64,000 nucleotides of DNA from Glycine soja (GCF_004193775.1 NC_041006.1:25844388-25908387); one strand, 5' to 3'; numbered from the stretch's first letter, positions 23,863-36,912 are shown. Made by a program: numbers and translations. The notes: generated by a model from the sequence alone, not told the origin.

Positions 23863-25783
23863 ACAAAGTTAAAAATTATGTCTAATGTTGTTTTATCAAA
23901 TTTTATGGCTCAACATGTGGTTAGTGTAGCTCACAAAGGTTGAACCCTTCAACTCAATAAAGCCTTCTTTAAATCAAATAACGTAAACTTTGATTAATGA
24001 AAGGAACATGCTCGATGAAGCGGTTGTTAGAGATCTGCAATCGATCGGTGGCAGAATTTTAGTTCTCTTTTTTTTTTTTTTTTTTTTCCTTAGGCTTCAG
24101 CAAGCAAACATGCAACCTTATCATATTATTGTGTGTAAAGTAGTTAAGCCGTCCCTTGGGTAACAAGAGCAAACTTATATATCCATCGTTGCACTAGCTT
24201 TGGGAGACATGAAGTTGATGCTTGTTCATGTGTAGTTTTTTTTTGCATGTAGTGCTTTGTGAATTCATATAAATTAGTTATGATAAGTAGTATAGTAGCG
24301 ACCTTTCTCTTTCTCGTTATCTAGTCGGTGGTATGTCATATAATTATGGGGCAAATAATGTATATTGATGGACAAAAAATATGAGCCACTACCTTCTCTG
24401 TTCCTTTTCGGTTCCTCTCTCTTATATTAGTTTTGGATTCCATTCAGATATGCATAAGTTTTTTTGGTGTACATATGCTAAATTCGAGAAAAGGCAAAAT
24501 AAAGTACATATAAAATTTCAGTTAATATCTCAAAAAAAAATCAGCTAATTAGTTCTCGTAAAAAGTGCATGTCATTAGGGAATTAGATTAATACAAGTCT
24601 CGAGCTAGAAAATGATTATGATTATTAGAAGTAACTTTAAGTTTTTAAGCTTTTATTTATTTGCTAATTAACTAGCAAGATTTAAGTCTTTAACCTTTAA
24701 TTCTTATAAACATGATTTTATATAATTTTAGTTATTTAAATTTTTTATTAGTCTTTTGATTTTTTAAAAAAATCTATATCATCATTAAATGGTAATATAA
24801 TGTGTGAATTATGTCACACCAATAAAGGAAGTTGTATTTATAAAATTAAAAATATATTTATATAATTTTTCGAATAATCTATATCAATTCATTTAATCAT
24901 TTATCCCCTTTAACTTTAGTTTAGGTTTACAATTAATTTAACCTTCTAATTAACTATAACCATAGTTTAACATTTCTCTACTTATACCCAAAGTTTACTC
25001 GCCCCATACATAGGAAGAGGGGGAAGTCAAGTACCTAGATCCAAGATGAGGATATCCGGTTTGGTGGTAATATCCCGAGGAAGGACATAAAAGAAAGCAC
25101 CAAAGCAAACAAAGTTGATTCTTTGTTGAGTCAACTGGCATTGCAACGGATCTAGTGGTTCTCCTATTCTATGGTCTTGCTGCTGAGAGAGAGTAAGAAT
25201 AGACCGTTAACACCTCGTTAATTAGTGCTTCTTTACCTCTGTTGGGTAGCCTACCCAGCTCTTCCTCTTTTATGCCTGTTTATTGTAAGAAATTAAGAGA
25301 GGAGAATAAATTGAGATTGTTTTATAGGCTGGTAATATGTAAAAAATAGTAAATGTCATTGAAGTTAACTACAAATTTAAGGGAAATTAGTGCAAAAGTA
25401 ACATTTTACAACGCGTTTCTATATCAACGGTTTAACATCTGATATAAAAAATGACGCAATCCTATCATTCTAGCAAGTGTTTAACAGAAAAAAAAATTAT
25501 ACAGTTAAATAAAGGATTTAAAAGACAATTTGGAAAATTTAAGGGACCAACTGCAATGAAATTATTTTTAAAAGATTAAAACTAATATTGGTCAATATTT
25601 AGAAGACAAAAATCATATTTAACCCATTAATTTATAATGAATAAATAGATGACAACTGTATTTCTTGTGAATTAAAATAAAACTCTCTTAAGCTCAGTTG
25701 CCATAAGTTCTAAGAGAAAGAATAATTTACCTTAATTAATAATCCTTAATTCCTTACACAAATTTATAATTGCACATTTTTTA

Positions 25784-25842
<59 letters not shown>

Positions 25843-26157
25843 CACAGTATGTTCTAATAAGGAAACAGTTGGTTGAGTAATACACATAAATTAGTATCAT
25901 CAATTCTTTGATACCAAAATTTGATTCCTACAAATAAATAAATAAATCACTAGTATGCTCTATAATATTTCAAACAGTGTGTTACGAACATGTGAAAAAA
26001 ATTGAACGTGTAGATCCAATTTTTTAAATTAGTATTTATAATGTGCTACACAACCTTAAATGCGTAATTTTAAAATGGAGTCACTATAGTTGACAGTTAC
26101 CACTCAACATTCTTTAAGGGTGAATAATTATACTCAACTTCTGCTATTCACATTTTA
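23863..26157. other. No gene recognised; contains (TA)n
   Basis: Intergenic AT-rich sequence with a (TA)n microsatellite at 25789-25839. A slightly richer stretch at 25010-25270 has no recognisable coding frame. Confidence 0.5.
25789..25839. repeat. (TA)n microsatellite
   Basis: About 25 uninterrupted TA units. Confidence 0.95.
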
Positions 26158-26332
26158 TGTGGTAAATATTTGTGTTTTAATTTAAAATTTATAAATATAT
26201 ATTAATTATATTAATTCTATTTTATAAAATAAAATATTTATTTTAGATTTTTTTAAGATTTTGTTTGAATGAGTTAACTAGTTTGTTACGTTTGTTTTGG
26301 TTTTTAATGGTCATATTTTGTTGTTACATAAA

Positions 26333-26409
<77 letters not shown>

Positions 26410-26842
26410 CCTCCTTTCTAAAAAAAGACACAAGCACACAGTCTCATTTTTTTCTCCCAACAAAAAATTTTTCCCTTTCTTTTCCTATAAAAAACTTATT
26501 TTTGAGAGCAAGAACATTGAGGTTCATAAAGTTCAGGGATCTTTTTGCTGCACAAGATCGGAACCAACGAGTTGTCGTGTCTTGGGAGAAGAGCGCAATC
26601 AGAATCTCTTACCCATGCAATGAGGGCGTTTTCTCTTTAAGGATAGTGTTTACGTGCCTCAACCCAGACTATTTAATTCTTTCCCTTGATTTAATTTTTC
26701 CTTGTACTTATTGTATGTTATAATGCATTATTCATGTGCTGTCAATTAAATTTATTTTGCTACTATTATTTTGTTATTTAATTAAAGGCTTTGCATTTTT
26801 CTTCTTATTTATTTCTTTCATTTTTTATTTTTTTTTCTAACA
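26158..26842 (+). repeat. Element 1 left LTR
   Basis: 685 bp. Contains (TA)n at 26337-26407 followed by a CTATAAAAAACTT TATA-like box near 26486 and a transcript-like region. Confidence 0.85.
26337..26407. repeat. (TA)n tract in element 1 left LTR
   Basis: About 35 TA units. The homologous tract in the other LTR (43519-43572) is about 27 units, so the array has changed length since insertion. Confidence 0.95.
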
Positions 26843-27389
26843 ATCTTAGAGAGAAAAGTTATCACTTTTTTCTTGCATAGTCTGTTTTATCAAAAATGTT
26901 TGTCATCAATATGATTGAGTTCCTTTCTAGTAAGCATGAAAAATTAATGGATGAAAAAACAAAGTATTATGTTCTATTAAAAATGTTTTTTATATTATTT
27001 AATTTCTTTAAATTTTAAATTAATTTTTGAAAAAATATTTTCTTATAATTTGAAATTTAAAATTAAAATATGTTTTCTTTATTAATGATGGTTTTAAAGA
27101 TAAAATGCTTTCAGAATTAGTTTGTGTGAAAAAACTAAAAGCATCTCACTACTTTCATTCCTGCCTTAAGAAGTTATCTTTTACTTGGTCAAATGATCAT
27201 GTGAACACAAGTCTTTAAAATCAGGACGTTTGTTGTTTGGTTTTTTAATTTCTATTGTTTAACGTTATTATTGTTACTGCAAGTATTTTGTTGCTACATG
27301 TTGACTGATTATCTCTTTATATATAACTCATTGATAAAAGATAAGCAGCCTGTGAAAATATAACATACAAAAACAATAAAATAAACACT

Positions 27390-28710
27390 TTGGTGAAACT
27401 TTATATTTTGCATGTCGTATTCTTAATAGAGTACCTTATAAAAAAATTTAAAAAAAATCTTTATGAGCTATGGAGAAAAAGAGAATCAAATCTGAAATAT
27501 CTTAAAGTGTGGGGGTGTCTAGTAAAGGTTAATATCCCTATTAATAAGAAAATGAAAATTGAAAAAAATGTTAATTGTATTTTGTTTGATATTTTTTACA
27601 TAATACTACTTATAGATTCTTAGTTGTTAATTCAGAAGTGACTGAAATTTCTAATGTTACTATTATGCAATCTAGAGATGTCACGTTCTTTGAAAATCTT
27701 TTTCCTTAAAAAATAAATCGTTAAATCTTTATATGGTTTGAAACAAGCTCCAAAGCATTGACACAAAAGTTTAATTAAGTTATTCTTTTGTATGGTTTTC
27801 AAATCAACAATAGTGATAAATGTGTGTATGTGAAACAATTTGATGATAGTGGATGTGTCATTTTATGTTTGTATGTGAATGACATATTGATATTTGGTAG
27901 TAATATGCAATTCATAAATGATGTGAAATCTTTCTTGTCTAAAAATTTTGATATGAAGGACCTTGGTCCTGTAGATGTGATTTTGGGTATTAAGCTTATA
28001 AAGAAAAATGATGGCATGGTTTTAACTCAATCACACTATGTTGAAAAGCTATTGAAGAAGTTTAATTATTTTGATGTGAAACCTGTTTCTACTCCTTATG
28101 ACTCATCAATCAAGTTAAAGAAAATTTTGAGTAAAGAAATTTCTTCACATAAATATTCTCAAAGTATCGGTTCTTTGTTGCATTTGACAAACTTCTCTAG
28201 GCCCGTCTGATATTGCACATGCAGTTGATAGATTGGAAAGTAATTAAGGGATTTAGTGATACAAAATTGAAGTTTTGATTTTGATGAAATAAAATTGACA
28301 AGTGGTTATGTCTTTGCTTTAGCTGGTTGTGTAGTATCATGAAAATCTACTAGACAAATTATTATTTCACATGAAAGCAAAAATTATTGCTTTAAATATT
28401 GCTACAAGTGAGGCTGAATTTCTTAAAAATGTATTATGCGATTTGTCATTGTTGAATAAGTGTATACCTCCAATTCCAATGCATTGTGATAGTCAAATTG
28501 CTATATCTAAAGTGACTAGCAAATTTTAATGAAAAAATAAGACACTTAAGAGTGAGACATAAGTCTATAAGAAATTTGATTTCTCATGATGTCATTTCTC
28601 TTGACTTTGTCAGGTCAGAAAATAATATTGCGGATCCGCTTACAAAAGAGTTGACGTGCCAACAAGTACTTGAGTCGTCGAGGGGAATGGGACTAAAGCT
28701 CATTATTTAG
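27390..28710 (+). pseudogene. Element 1 pol remnant (integrase end, reverse transcriptase, RNase H)
   Basis: 27390-27620 reads like the copia integrase C-terminus (YELWRKRESNLKYLKVWGC). 27720-28210 carries the second half of the reverse transcriptase (YGLKQAPKHW-like start near 27735, then CLYVNDILIFGSN, FDMKDLGPVDVILGIKLIK, MVLTQSHYVEKLLKKF). 28230-28700 is RNase H debris (HCDSQIAISK-like, then NNIADPLTKEL). The catalytic YVDD is YVND. Several stops and frameshifts separate the pieces, and all upstream pol and gag are missing. Inactive. Confidence 0.85.
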
Positions 28711-29309
28711 TTACAACAATGGACACCCGTCTCTGTGTGATTGGTGATCCCATGAATGAAGTTCAACGGGCAACAATGAAATTGTTAGTTGACTAAAGTA
28801 CACCAAAATGAAATTTGGCAGAGCTATTCCGTTTCTCATTCCTATGATGAGGTGTATTATAAATTGTGGCAATATTAAGGTTGAGGTATTTATATATGTG
28901 TATTTTTGGTAAAAAAAAAAATACATCTTAATGAATCTGATGACAATTATTGTAGGGGTGGGGGTCACAACCCACTCTTTGAGGATTCACCTAGTGAGTG
29001 TGGTGGTGGGGTCGCCATTGTGAGATATGGGCTAATCTCTAAGTGACACTCACGAAACAAGATACAAGCACAAGGCTGTGTAACGCGCTACCACTAATTA
29101 GAACCTAATTGAACGCCAATATTGTAGGAGTTGTGTACTAAAGTCCGGTTAAAGAATATGTAGTTCAAGACAATTAAGTCACTACATTTTTCTTTGGTGG
29201 AAGTTCATAAACACTAGGTATAAGGCTCAAACCTGGAAGGTTCCTTATACCAAAATACAATATCACATGCTCTTTCTCTTATGTTTCTATACAAATTATA
29301 TTTTAGAAA

Positions 29310-29450
29310 TGTTAGAAGATATGATAATATATTCTGATTTTATATAGTTGTTATATCTATTAGATTTATCTTTAGCCATATCTTTAGCTTGTAATCTTGT
29401 ATATAAGCGAATGGTGCTTAATGAATTATTCAAGGAAACAATTTCTTTCA
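29310..29450 (+). repeat. Element 2 left LTR
   Basis: 141 bp, TGTTAGAAG...TTTCTTTCA. Confidence 0.9.
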
Positions 29451-29464
29451 TGGTATCAGATTGC
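29451..29464 (+). other. Element 2 primer binding site
   Basis: TGGTATCAGATTGC directly follows the left LTR and is complementary to the 3' end of initiator methionine tRNA (consensus TGGTATCAGAGC), with small drift. Confidence 0.85.
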
Positions 29465-29561
29465 TTAGGGAAAGATTTTTTAACCTTCCTCAGCCTTCCG
29501 CACACAAGCCCTAGCGTCGTTCATCCCCTTTCTTCTTCTTCTCCCCTTCTTCTCCATCACC

Positions 29562-30242
29562 ATGCCTGACTCAAAATCTACCTTTCATCCTGCTCTTGCT
29601 GTATCCAACATCAAGAGTCATGTCCCAATCATTCTTGAGATGGAAAATGTCCAATACGCGACATGGGCTGAACTTTTCAAAATTCACACACAATCCCATA
29701 TGGTAATTGATCATATAATTCCTCCGCAGGATGGCAAGCAGAAGGCGCCACCAATGGAGGAGGAGATAGAACTCTGGTTAACACTAGACGCCACCGTTCT
29801 ACAATGGATTTATGCCACCATTTCTCATGATCTTTTACATACTATTCTTGAACCCGACACCACGACAATGGAGGCTTGGAATAGGTTGTATGATATATTC
29901 CAAGATAACAAACACTCTCGTGTCATTACACTTGAGTATGATTTCACCCACACAACCATGGAGGCCTTTTCAAGTGTCTCTGCTTACTGTCAACATCTCA
30001 AGTCATTGTCGGATCAACTCAAGAACGTTTGCTTTCCAGTCGATAACAGTAGGTTGGTTCTGCAATTGGTGTCCGGTCTCACTGAACCCTACAAGGGAGT
30101 GGCCACACTCATCCGTCAAAGTGACCCCTTGCCTCAGTTTTATCAAGCGCAGTCGATGCTTGTTCTCGAAGAATCCGGCCTCAAGAAGGCGGCTCAGACC
30201 TCGTCCTCCGCCATGGTGGTTCGTGACTCGGATAAATCTTAA
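29562..30242 (+). CDS. gag: Element 2 Gag (partial, ends at an early stop)
   Basis: 226 residues starting [18 protein letters not shown]. It has the copia Gag fold: [20 protein letters not shown] near the N-terminus, [20 protein letters not shown], and the UBN2-type segment [15 protein letters not shown]...[18 protein letters not shown]. Gag forms the virus-like particle. The TAA at 30240 is followed by about 300 bp that, with further stops, still encodes a Gly- and Gln-rich tail (GGRDNSGAGKGGSGGGGKG) typical of this clade. The Sirevirus inserted inside that tail at 30540. The frame is preserved on the far side, after the TCAGC duplication. Confidence 0.85.
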   Translation: MPDSKSTFHPALAVSNIKSHVPIILEMENVQYATWAELFKIHTQSHMVIDHIIPPQDGKQKAPPMEEEIELWLTLDATVLQWIYATISHDLLHTILEPDTTTMEAWNRLYDIFQDNKHSRVITLEYDFTHTTMEAFSSVSAYCQHLKSLSDQLKNVCFPVDNSRLVLQLVSGLTEPYKGVATLIRQSDPLPQFYQAQSMLVLEESGLKKAAQTSSSAMVVRDSDKS

Positions 30243-30539
30243 GAGATGTATGATCATTCATCAGCACGCTGCACAAATAATGGTGAAAATGGTATTCAAA
30301 CCGTGGTAATTCTAGAAAGAATCGCAACAACACTGGTGGTCGTGATAACTCAGGCGCTGGAAAGGGAGGCTCTGGTGGTGGGGGTAAAGGTGGCGGTGGC
30401 AGCAATCGCGGGGGTAGACAGCAGCAGCCCCAGAACAACCCCTGGCCTACAGGTCAGCAATGGCCTTGGCCAAGGATGCAGTGGGTCGTTCCTCCTTGTC
30501 CGTACCCAGCTGCTCCATGGGCCAGGCCCAATTATCAGC

Positions 30540-31631
30540 TGTTAGACAAGTGGCCTCAGATATCTTAAGAAGGAGGGGTTGAATTAAGATATTCCAAACT
30601 GTTTCCCCTAATTAAAAATCTATTTCACTTTTTACTCAAGTTATGAATTCCCTTAATGACAATCTTCTTAAATATTAATTCAAACAAAGCAACTTGAATA
30701 TGAATATAAAGCAATAATAAATAAAGGAGATTAAGGGAAGAGAAAATGCAAACTCAGTTTTATACTGGTTCGGCCACACCCTTGTGCCTACGTCCAGTCC
30801 CCAAGCAACCCGCTTGAGAGTTCCACTATCTTGTAAATTCCTTTTACAAGTTCTAAACACACAAGGACAATCCTTCCTTTGTGTTTAGAGATCCTTTACA
30901 ACAAGAGACTCACAGTCTCTTAATCCCTTAGAGAATGAGAAGAAGAAGAGGAACAAATCTCTCTAGAAAGAGATGGATTTTACAGATTGAGCACTCAATT
31001 AATTCCTTAATGAATTGCAATTGAATTGGCCAAGGAATTCTTAAGAGGATAAAATGAATTTGCTCTTTGAGAGGATAAACACTTTGTTGTACTGAAAATC
31101 TCTGAGCAATTTCGTGTTTAAGTCACATATATATAGACCATTGGTGGTCATGAGTAAAGCCTTTGAAAAGTTGTGACTCTTGAAATTATTTTTCTGAAAT
31201 TCCTGTCTGGTAATCGATTACAGTAATTGTGTAATCGATTACAGCTTTTTAAAATTTGAATTAAAACGTTTACTAACTGCTGGTAATCGATTACCAAAAT
31301 TGTGTAATCGATTACACAGTCTAAAATTTCGAATTCAAATTTTTATAGCTGTTATAAAACGTATTTGGCCACTGGTAATCGATTACATCCTCTGGTAATC
31401 GATTACCAGAGAGTAAAACCTTTGAGAAACACTTTTTAATTTAAATCTCTTGGCCAAACCTTTGCTAATTCAATTAGGAATTCCCTTCCTAATATTCTAG
31501 TGATCATCTTGATGTTGTGACTTGTAATCTTGAAGTATTGTCTTGAATTTTAATCTTGAAAAGCCCATTTGTATCAATTGCAACACATCATCATGATCAT
31601 CATCAAAACATCAAAGCCAATTGCATCTACA
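30540..31631 (-). repeat. Element 3 3' LTR (left on map)
   Basis: 1092 bp, TGTTAGACAAGTGG...TCTACA on the plus strand. Contains six copies of GTAATCGATTAC at 31210-31406. Confidence 0.95.
31210..31406. repeat. Six palindromes GTAATCGATTAC in element 3 left LTR
   Basis: Copies at 31210, 31231, 31283, 31303, 31375 and 31395, in three close pairs. The same six recur in the right LTR. Confidence 0.92.
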
Positions 31632-31645
31632 ATCTCCCCCTTTTT
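31632..31645 (-). other. Element 3 polypurine tract
   Basis: On the minus strand AAAAAGGGGGAGAT sits directly beside the 3' LTR and primes plus-strand DNA synthesis. Confidence 0.85.
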
Positions 31646-32110
31646 GATGATGACAATACAATACCTGAAATCAAGATTCAAGCAAGCAACAAACAATTGT
31701 ATATAGATAAAATGTGCATCCGTTTTCTCCCCCTATATTTCGGAATACATAATCACTTGATTTCTAAGTTTGTTAAGCTTTTTCTTAAGCTTTTGCTACA
31801 ACCTTTTTCTCCCCCTTTGGCAACATCAAAAAGCCAAAGAACTCGGAAATCATCACAGTTATAACAATGGAGTAGCAAGATATAAGTATCAGAGTATTAA
31901 ATACAATAAGCCAAACTCACAAAGAAGAAATAATCAAACCAGAATCCAAATAACTGAAAATGTCAACAATCACAAAACATCCAAGACTGAAATTTTTAAA
32001 AAAAAACCACAAGATAAATAAGCAAAGTACTTAGCATAATAATGTAAATTCTAAGAAACTAAAAGCCAAAATACACGGCTTATAAAAGATAAATAATCAG
32101 AATCTAAAAG

Positions 32111-33247
32111 CTAAGAAGACGGAGGAGGTGGTGGAAGATCGAAACTCTGACGAATGTATCCGACATCCTCTTCAAGCTGTGTAAGACGAATGTCCATACC
32201 GGCAAAGCGTGAATCTAACGAGTCAAAGCGGTCACCAACATACGAACGAAGACCCCGTAATTCGGAGAGGACTTCATTCATGAGTGCGGAATCTTCACGT
32301 TGAGGAGGAGGTGAAGGAGTACGTTCATCTTAAGGAGGGAGTGCATCCTTCTTCAGCCATTGTCCATTCCGATCTTTACGATACCCAAAGGAGGTCACTG
32401 CACCAGCACCAATTGCAAAGGAACGCTTGACTTGAACAAAGGGTTCATCATCAAGCGGAATTTGAAAATGACGCAAAAACAGAGTAATCAAATGTGGATA
32501 AGGAAGAGGTGCATTGGCCCGTAATGCCTTATGCATTCGGTACCGAACCAAATGGGCCCAGTCGATCTGACGACCGGTTAGAAAAGCCCACATAAGAATC
32601 AAATCCTCCTCAGAGGCTTGTGCTAAATTTGAAGACCGAGGAAGCAAAATTCTAACAATGATATAATGCATGATGCGATTATCAAAAGTTAATGACCCGG
32701 CCAACAATCTACCGGTCATGTCAGCTTGATCATTGCAGACCATGCGACGAGCATCATGACTCGAATAATCAAATTTCCAGTCATCAACAATGGTGCCCTC
32801 AAAAGGTGCACCTTGACTGGGTAAATGAGTCAAAGAAAAGAAAAGTGACTGATCAATGACCATAGAAGTACCATGCACCTCAGACATAATAATACCATCC
32901 TGAATTTTTAAATTGCAGTAGAAGACCTTTACAAGTTCAGGATAATATGGCAATTTAAATGACATGAAATCAACAAGACCAGAATTTTGAAACACTTGAT
33001 AGCAATCAAACGTTTCATCATTAAAGAACTCTACGTCTAGGTACTTAGGGTCTAAGATTATTCTAGAAGAAAACTGAGAAAGGTACCGTAGACGTTGATC
33101 ATCGGATGAAAACAGTGTTGATGATCTTGGAGATGACAAAGAAGGAGGAATAGGTGTTGTGGGTGCTCCGGATGGGCCGTGACGGCGGTGGGCAGCAGCG
33201 GTAGCGGTGGAAGATGATCCCTTTCTCTTCTTTGATGGCTATGCCAT
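32111..33247 (-). pseudogene. Element 3 extra ORF downstream of pol
   Basis: A reading frame from the ATG at 33247-33245 to the TAG at 32113-32111 (378 codons), broken by a TAG at codon 3 (33241-33239) and a TAA at 32332-32330. Without these stops it would be one protein. The long open part (33139-32330, 269 residues) has VEFFNDETFDCYQVFQ, LPYYPELVKVFYCNLK, MVIDQSLFFSLTHLPS, MHYIIVRILLPRSSNLAQ and DWAHLVRYRMHKALR. I associate this with the legume 'putative plant transposon protein' family. After the TAA comes a predicted helical stretch (DSRFAGMDIRLTQLEEDV) and a poly-Pro end. Sireviruses often carry an additional or envelope-like ORF here. I see no signal peptide or membrane segment in this one, and its function is unknown. 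Confidence 0.75.
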
Positions 33248-33449
33248 TTGATGAAGTTTTTCTGGATTTTGATCGGTGGAAGTGAAAGAGGAGTGAAAAA
33301 GAGGAAGATTGGGCTTTACGGGACGTGATTTGGTGAAGAATTGAGTGAGAATCGAAGGTTTGAAGTTCTAGGTATGGAGGAGAACGTGGAGGAAGCTTTG
33401 GCTGCGCAGCAGCTCTGATTTCGTGAGTATTTATAGAAGATGACGCATT

Positions 33450-33581
33450 GTAATCGATTACAGGTATTGGTAATCGATTACAGGCCCAATAAGCCTTCTG
33501 GTAATCGATTACAGGATGTTGTAATCGATTACAGGCTGCCTGTTCATGTGTAATCGATTACACTGGATGGTAATCGATTAC
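33450..33581. repeat. Six palindromes GTAATCGATTAC between pol and the extra ORF
   Basis: Copies start at 33450, 33470, 33501, 33521, 33550 and 33570, roughly 20 or 30 bp apart, usually flanked as TGGTAATCGATTACAGG. Consecutive palindromes in non-coding parts of Sireviruses have been reported as conserved cis signals. Confidence 0.92.
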
Positions 33582-33809
33582 CAGAGCCTATCCTAGGCTA
33601 GTTTCTAAGAGAATATCTATATTTATGCTCAAATACATCCTATATGACTAATTTTTACTATTAATACACTAAATTCAATCATTCAATTACTATATACACA
33701 AGAAATCATAAATTCTATCATAAAAACAAGAATTCAAACAAGATCAAACAAAATAATCTACAATCAAAAGGTAAAAAATAAATCAACCAATCAATCAACC
33801 AATCAATTC

Positions 33810-35136
33810 CTATTTTTCTAAATCTCTTACATCTAAGAGACCTAATTCTCTTCTAATAGAGAAAAACACTTCCTTGGGGAGAGGTTTAGTGAAAATATCA
33901 GCAAGTTGATTCTTAGTATCAACAAATTCTAATACACAATCTCCCTTTAAGACATGATCTCTAAGAAAGTGGTGTCTAATCTCTATATGTTTAGTTCTTG
34001 AATGTTGAACTGGGTTTTTGGATAGATTTATGGCACTAGTATTATCACACTTAATAGGTATGCGATCAAGAATGATGCCATAGTCAGATAATTGTTGCTT
34101 CATCCATAAAATTTGTGCACAACAACTACCGGCAGAGATATACTCCGCTTCAGCAGTAGATAAAGCAACACTGTTTTGTTTCTTACTATGCCATGAGACA
34201 AGAGCCGATCCAATAAATTGACAAGTTCCACTTGTACTTTTTCTATCAGTTTTAGATCCGGCAAAATCAGAATCAGAATATCCTATTAAGTTACATGTTG
34301 AATTCTTAGGATACCATAATCCTAAATTGATTGTTCCTAATAGATATCTCATGATTCTCTTTACTGCACTTAGATGTGATTGTTTGGGGTTGGATTGAAA
34401 CCTAGCACACATGCATACACTAAACATAATATCAGGTCTACTAGCAGATAAATAAAGAAGAGATCCGATCATACCTCGATATTGTTTTATGTCTATAGAC
34501 TGACCAGATTCATCTTTATCTAAGTAACAATTAGTGCTCATCGGTGTAGACATGTGTTTTGCACTATCCATCCCAAATCTTTTGATCAATTCCTTGTAGT
34601 ATTTGGATTGATTGATGAATATACCTTCTTGAGTTTGCTTGATTTGTAATCCCAGAAAGTACTTTAGTTCTCCCATCATTGACATTTCAAATTCACTTTG
34701 CATATCAAGGGAAAACTCCTTGCACAATGAATCATTAGTGGATCCAAAAATTATATCATCAACATATATTTGAACCAACAAAATATCATTATGCTTTCTT
34801 TTTATGAATAATGTGGTATCCACTTTACCTCTGGAGAATTCTTTTTCAAGAAGAAAATTACTTAATCGTTCATACCATGCCCTAGGGGCTTGTTTCAAAC
34901 CATAAAGAGCTTTTTGTAATTTATAAACATGGTTTGGTTTATCAGAAATTTCAAAACCAGGGGGTTGTTCAACATATACCTCTTCTTGAATTAAGCCATT
35001 TAGAAAGGCACTCTTAACATCCATTTGATAAAGTTTAAAGTTCATTATGGATGCATATGCCAAAAGCATTCTAATGGCTTCTAATCTTGCAACAGGAGCA
35101 TATGTTTCTTCATAGTCTATCCCCTCTTCTTGATTA
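33810..35136 (-). CDS. pol: Element 3 Pol, reverse transcriptase and RNase H part
   Basis: Open after the single-base frameshift. It contains LYQMDVKSAFLNGLIQEEVY, HVYKLQKALYGLKQAPRAWY, the catalytic IYVDDIIFGS, LKYFLGLQIKQ and TPMSTNCYLDKDE, then RNase H (LIGYSDSDFAGSKTDRKSTS, SVALSTAEAEYISAGSC, TKHIEIRHHFLRDHV, QLADIFTKPLP), ending LLDVRDLEK and TAG. The YVDD and the RNase H acidic residues are present. The first in-frame ATG is at 35069, but the protein is naturally part of the gag-pol polyprotein. Split from protease-integrase only by the one-base shift, so decay is slight. Confidence 0.92.
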
Positions 35137-36912
35137 TTACCCTTTTGCTACTAACCTGGCTTTATTTCTAATAATTATACCATGTTCATCTAATTTATTT
35201 CTAAAAACCCATTTTGTTCCAATGACAGGATAATTTTCAGGTTTTTCTACTAATTTCCATACATTGTTTCTTTCAAATTGGTTTAGTTCTTCTTGCATGG
35301 CAATGATCCAATTATCATCTACTATGGCTTCTTTTATATTTTTAGGTTCAATCATAGATACAAAAGCCATATTATTGCATAAATCTTTAAGAGAATGTCT
35401 AGTTGTTACCCCTTTTGAGATATCACCAATAATGTTATCGAGGGGATGATCTCTTGAAGTTTTCCATTCTCTTGGGAGTACATCATTGGTTTTGCCTTCT
35501 TCTGGAGGATCTTCATTGTTTCCTTTGTCATTTCCTTTGGAATCTTGTTCATGAATGTTCATATGTTCTAAAGAATCTGCAATGTCATCTAGCATATTCT
35601 TTGTTGACAATATAGCATTAGATTCATCAAAGGTAACATGAATGGATTCCTCTATATTCATAGTTCTCTTATTATATATTCTATATGCTTTGCTTTGTAA
35701 AGAATATCCAAGAAAAATGCCTTCATCAGATTTTGCATCGAATTTTCCTAGATTATCTTTACCATTATTAAGTACAAAGCACTTGCAACCAAAAACATGT
35801 AGATGAGAAATATTAGGTTTTCTATCGTTAAATAACTCATATGGGGTTTTCTTTAAAATAGGTCTTATCAAGGCTCTATTCATGATGTAACATGCAGTAT
35901 TGACAGCTTCAGCCCAAAAATACTTTGGAAGAGAAGTATCATTTAATAAAGTTCTTGCAATTTCTTCCAATGACCTATTTTTCCTCTCAACAACTCCATT
36001 TTGTTGAGGAGTTCTTGATGCAGAAAAATTATGTTCAATACCATGTTCATCACAAAATAATTCAAAATCTTTATTTTCAAATTCACCCCCATGATCACTT
36101 CTAATGGATGCAATCTTGAGATTTTTCTTGTTTTGTATGACTTTAGCAAGTTTCCTAAATGCATGGAATGAATCACTTTTATGTGTAATAAATAATGTCC
36201 AAGTATATCTAGAGAAATCATCAACTATAACTAAAGCATAGTAATTTCCTCCAAAACTCATGGTTCTAGATGGACCAAATAGATCCATATGCAATAACTG
36301 TAATGGTCGAGTGGTTGAAACAACATTTTTAGATTTGAATGAGACTCTTGTTTGTTTGCCCTTTTGACATGCATCGCATAATTTATCTTTTTCAAATTTC
36401 AATTTAGGCAAACCAACTACTAAATCTTTTGAAATTAATTTATTTAAGTGATCCATGTTTATGTGAGCAATTCTTTTATGCCATAACCATGGATCATCAT
36501 CTTTACTAAGAAAGCAATGATTGTTTTCTTGTTTTATGCTTAAGTCTATCATGTAAACATTATTGACTCTATGTCCTACATGCTTTATATTAATGTCATG
36601 CTTATGTTCTATAAGACATTTCTGAGAATCAAATGATACTAGATAGCCTTTGTCACATAGTTGACTAACGCTAAGCAGGCTATGCTTAAGGCCTTCAACA
36701 AGTAGAACATTTTCAATGGAGTTTGAAGAATTTGTACCTATTTTACCCACTCCAAGAATTCTACCTTTGTTGTTGTCACCATATGTTACATGCCCGCTTT
36801 TCTTTGGAGATATGTGTGTAAAATTTGATGCATCTCCAGTCATATGTTTTGAGCATCCGCTATCTATGTACCACTTCTTTCTCAAAGATACCTGCATAAT
36901 CAAGTTTTTGAC
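35137..36912 (-). CDS. pol: Element 3 Pol, protease and integrase part
   Basis: About 590 codons open in the -1 frame relative to gag; open from 36912, with no ATG at the very start. Protease motif [13 protein letters not shown]; zinc region [15 protein letters not shown] ... [11 protein letters not shown]; integrase core acidic residues in [16 protein letters not shown] and [12 protein letters not shown]-terminal block [15 protein letters not shown] and [15 protein letters not shown]; then the linker and the start of reverse transcriptase ([36 protein letters not shown]). It stops at TAA TAA because of one extra base near 35137; the downstream frame resumes at once. All catalytic motifs up to that point look intact. 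Confidence 0.92.
   Translation of the reverse strand, partial: VKNLIMQVSLRKKWYIDSGCSKHMTGDASNFTHISPKKSGHVTYGDNNKGRILGVGKIGTNSSNSIENVLLVEGLKHSLLSVSQLCDKGYLVSFDSQKCLIEHKHDINIKHVGHRVNNVYMIDLSIKQENNHCFLSKDDDPWLWHKRIAHINMDHLNKLISKDLVVGLPKLKFEKDKLCDACQKGKQTRVSFKSKNVVSTTRPLQLLHMDLFGPSRTMSFGGNYYALVIVDDFSRYTWTLFITHKSDSFHAFRKLAKVIQNKKNLKIASIRSDHGGEFENKDFELFCDEHGIEHNFSASRTPQQNGVVERKNRSLEEIARTLLNDTSLPKYFWAEAVNTACYIMNRALIRPILKKTPYELFNDRKPNISHLHVFGCKCFVLNNGKDNLGKFDAKSDEGIFLGYSLQSKAYRIYNKRTMNIEESIHVTFDESNAILSTKNMLDDIADSLEHMNIHEQDSKGNDKGNNEDPPEEGKTNDVLPREWKTSRDHPLDNIIGDISKGVTTRHSLKDLCNNMAFVSMIEPKNIKEAIVDDNWIIAMQEELNQFERNNVWKLVEKPENYPVIGTKWVFRNKLDEHGIIIRNKARLVAKG

Noticed and set aside
26265..26723. Open frame with a long Tyr-Ile repeat
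   Set aside because: It is the translation of the (TA)n tract in the element 1 LTR, and the matching frame at 43436 has the same origin. Not a protein gene.
30675..30860. 61-residue minus-strand frame repeated identically at 38821-39006
   Set aside because: Both copies lie in the LTRs of element 3. Identity is due to LTR duplication and the frame has no coding signature.
32330..33139. Host gene of 269 residues
   Set aside because: It lies between pol and the 3' LTR of the Sirevirus, in the same orientation and inside a duplication-bounded element, so it is element-borne.
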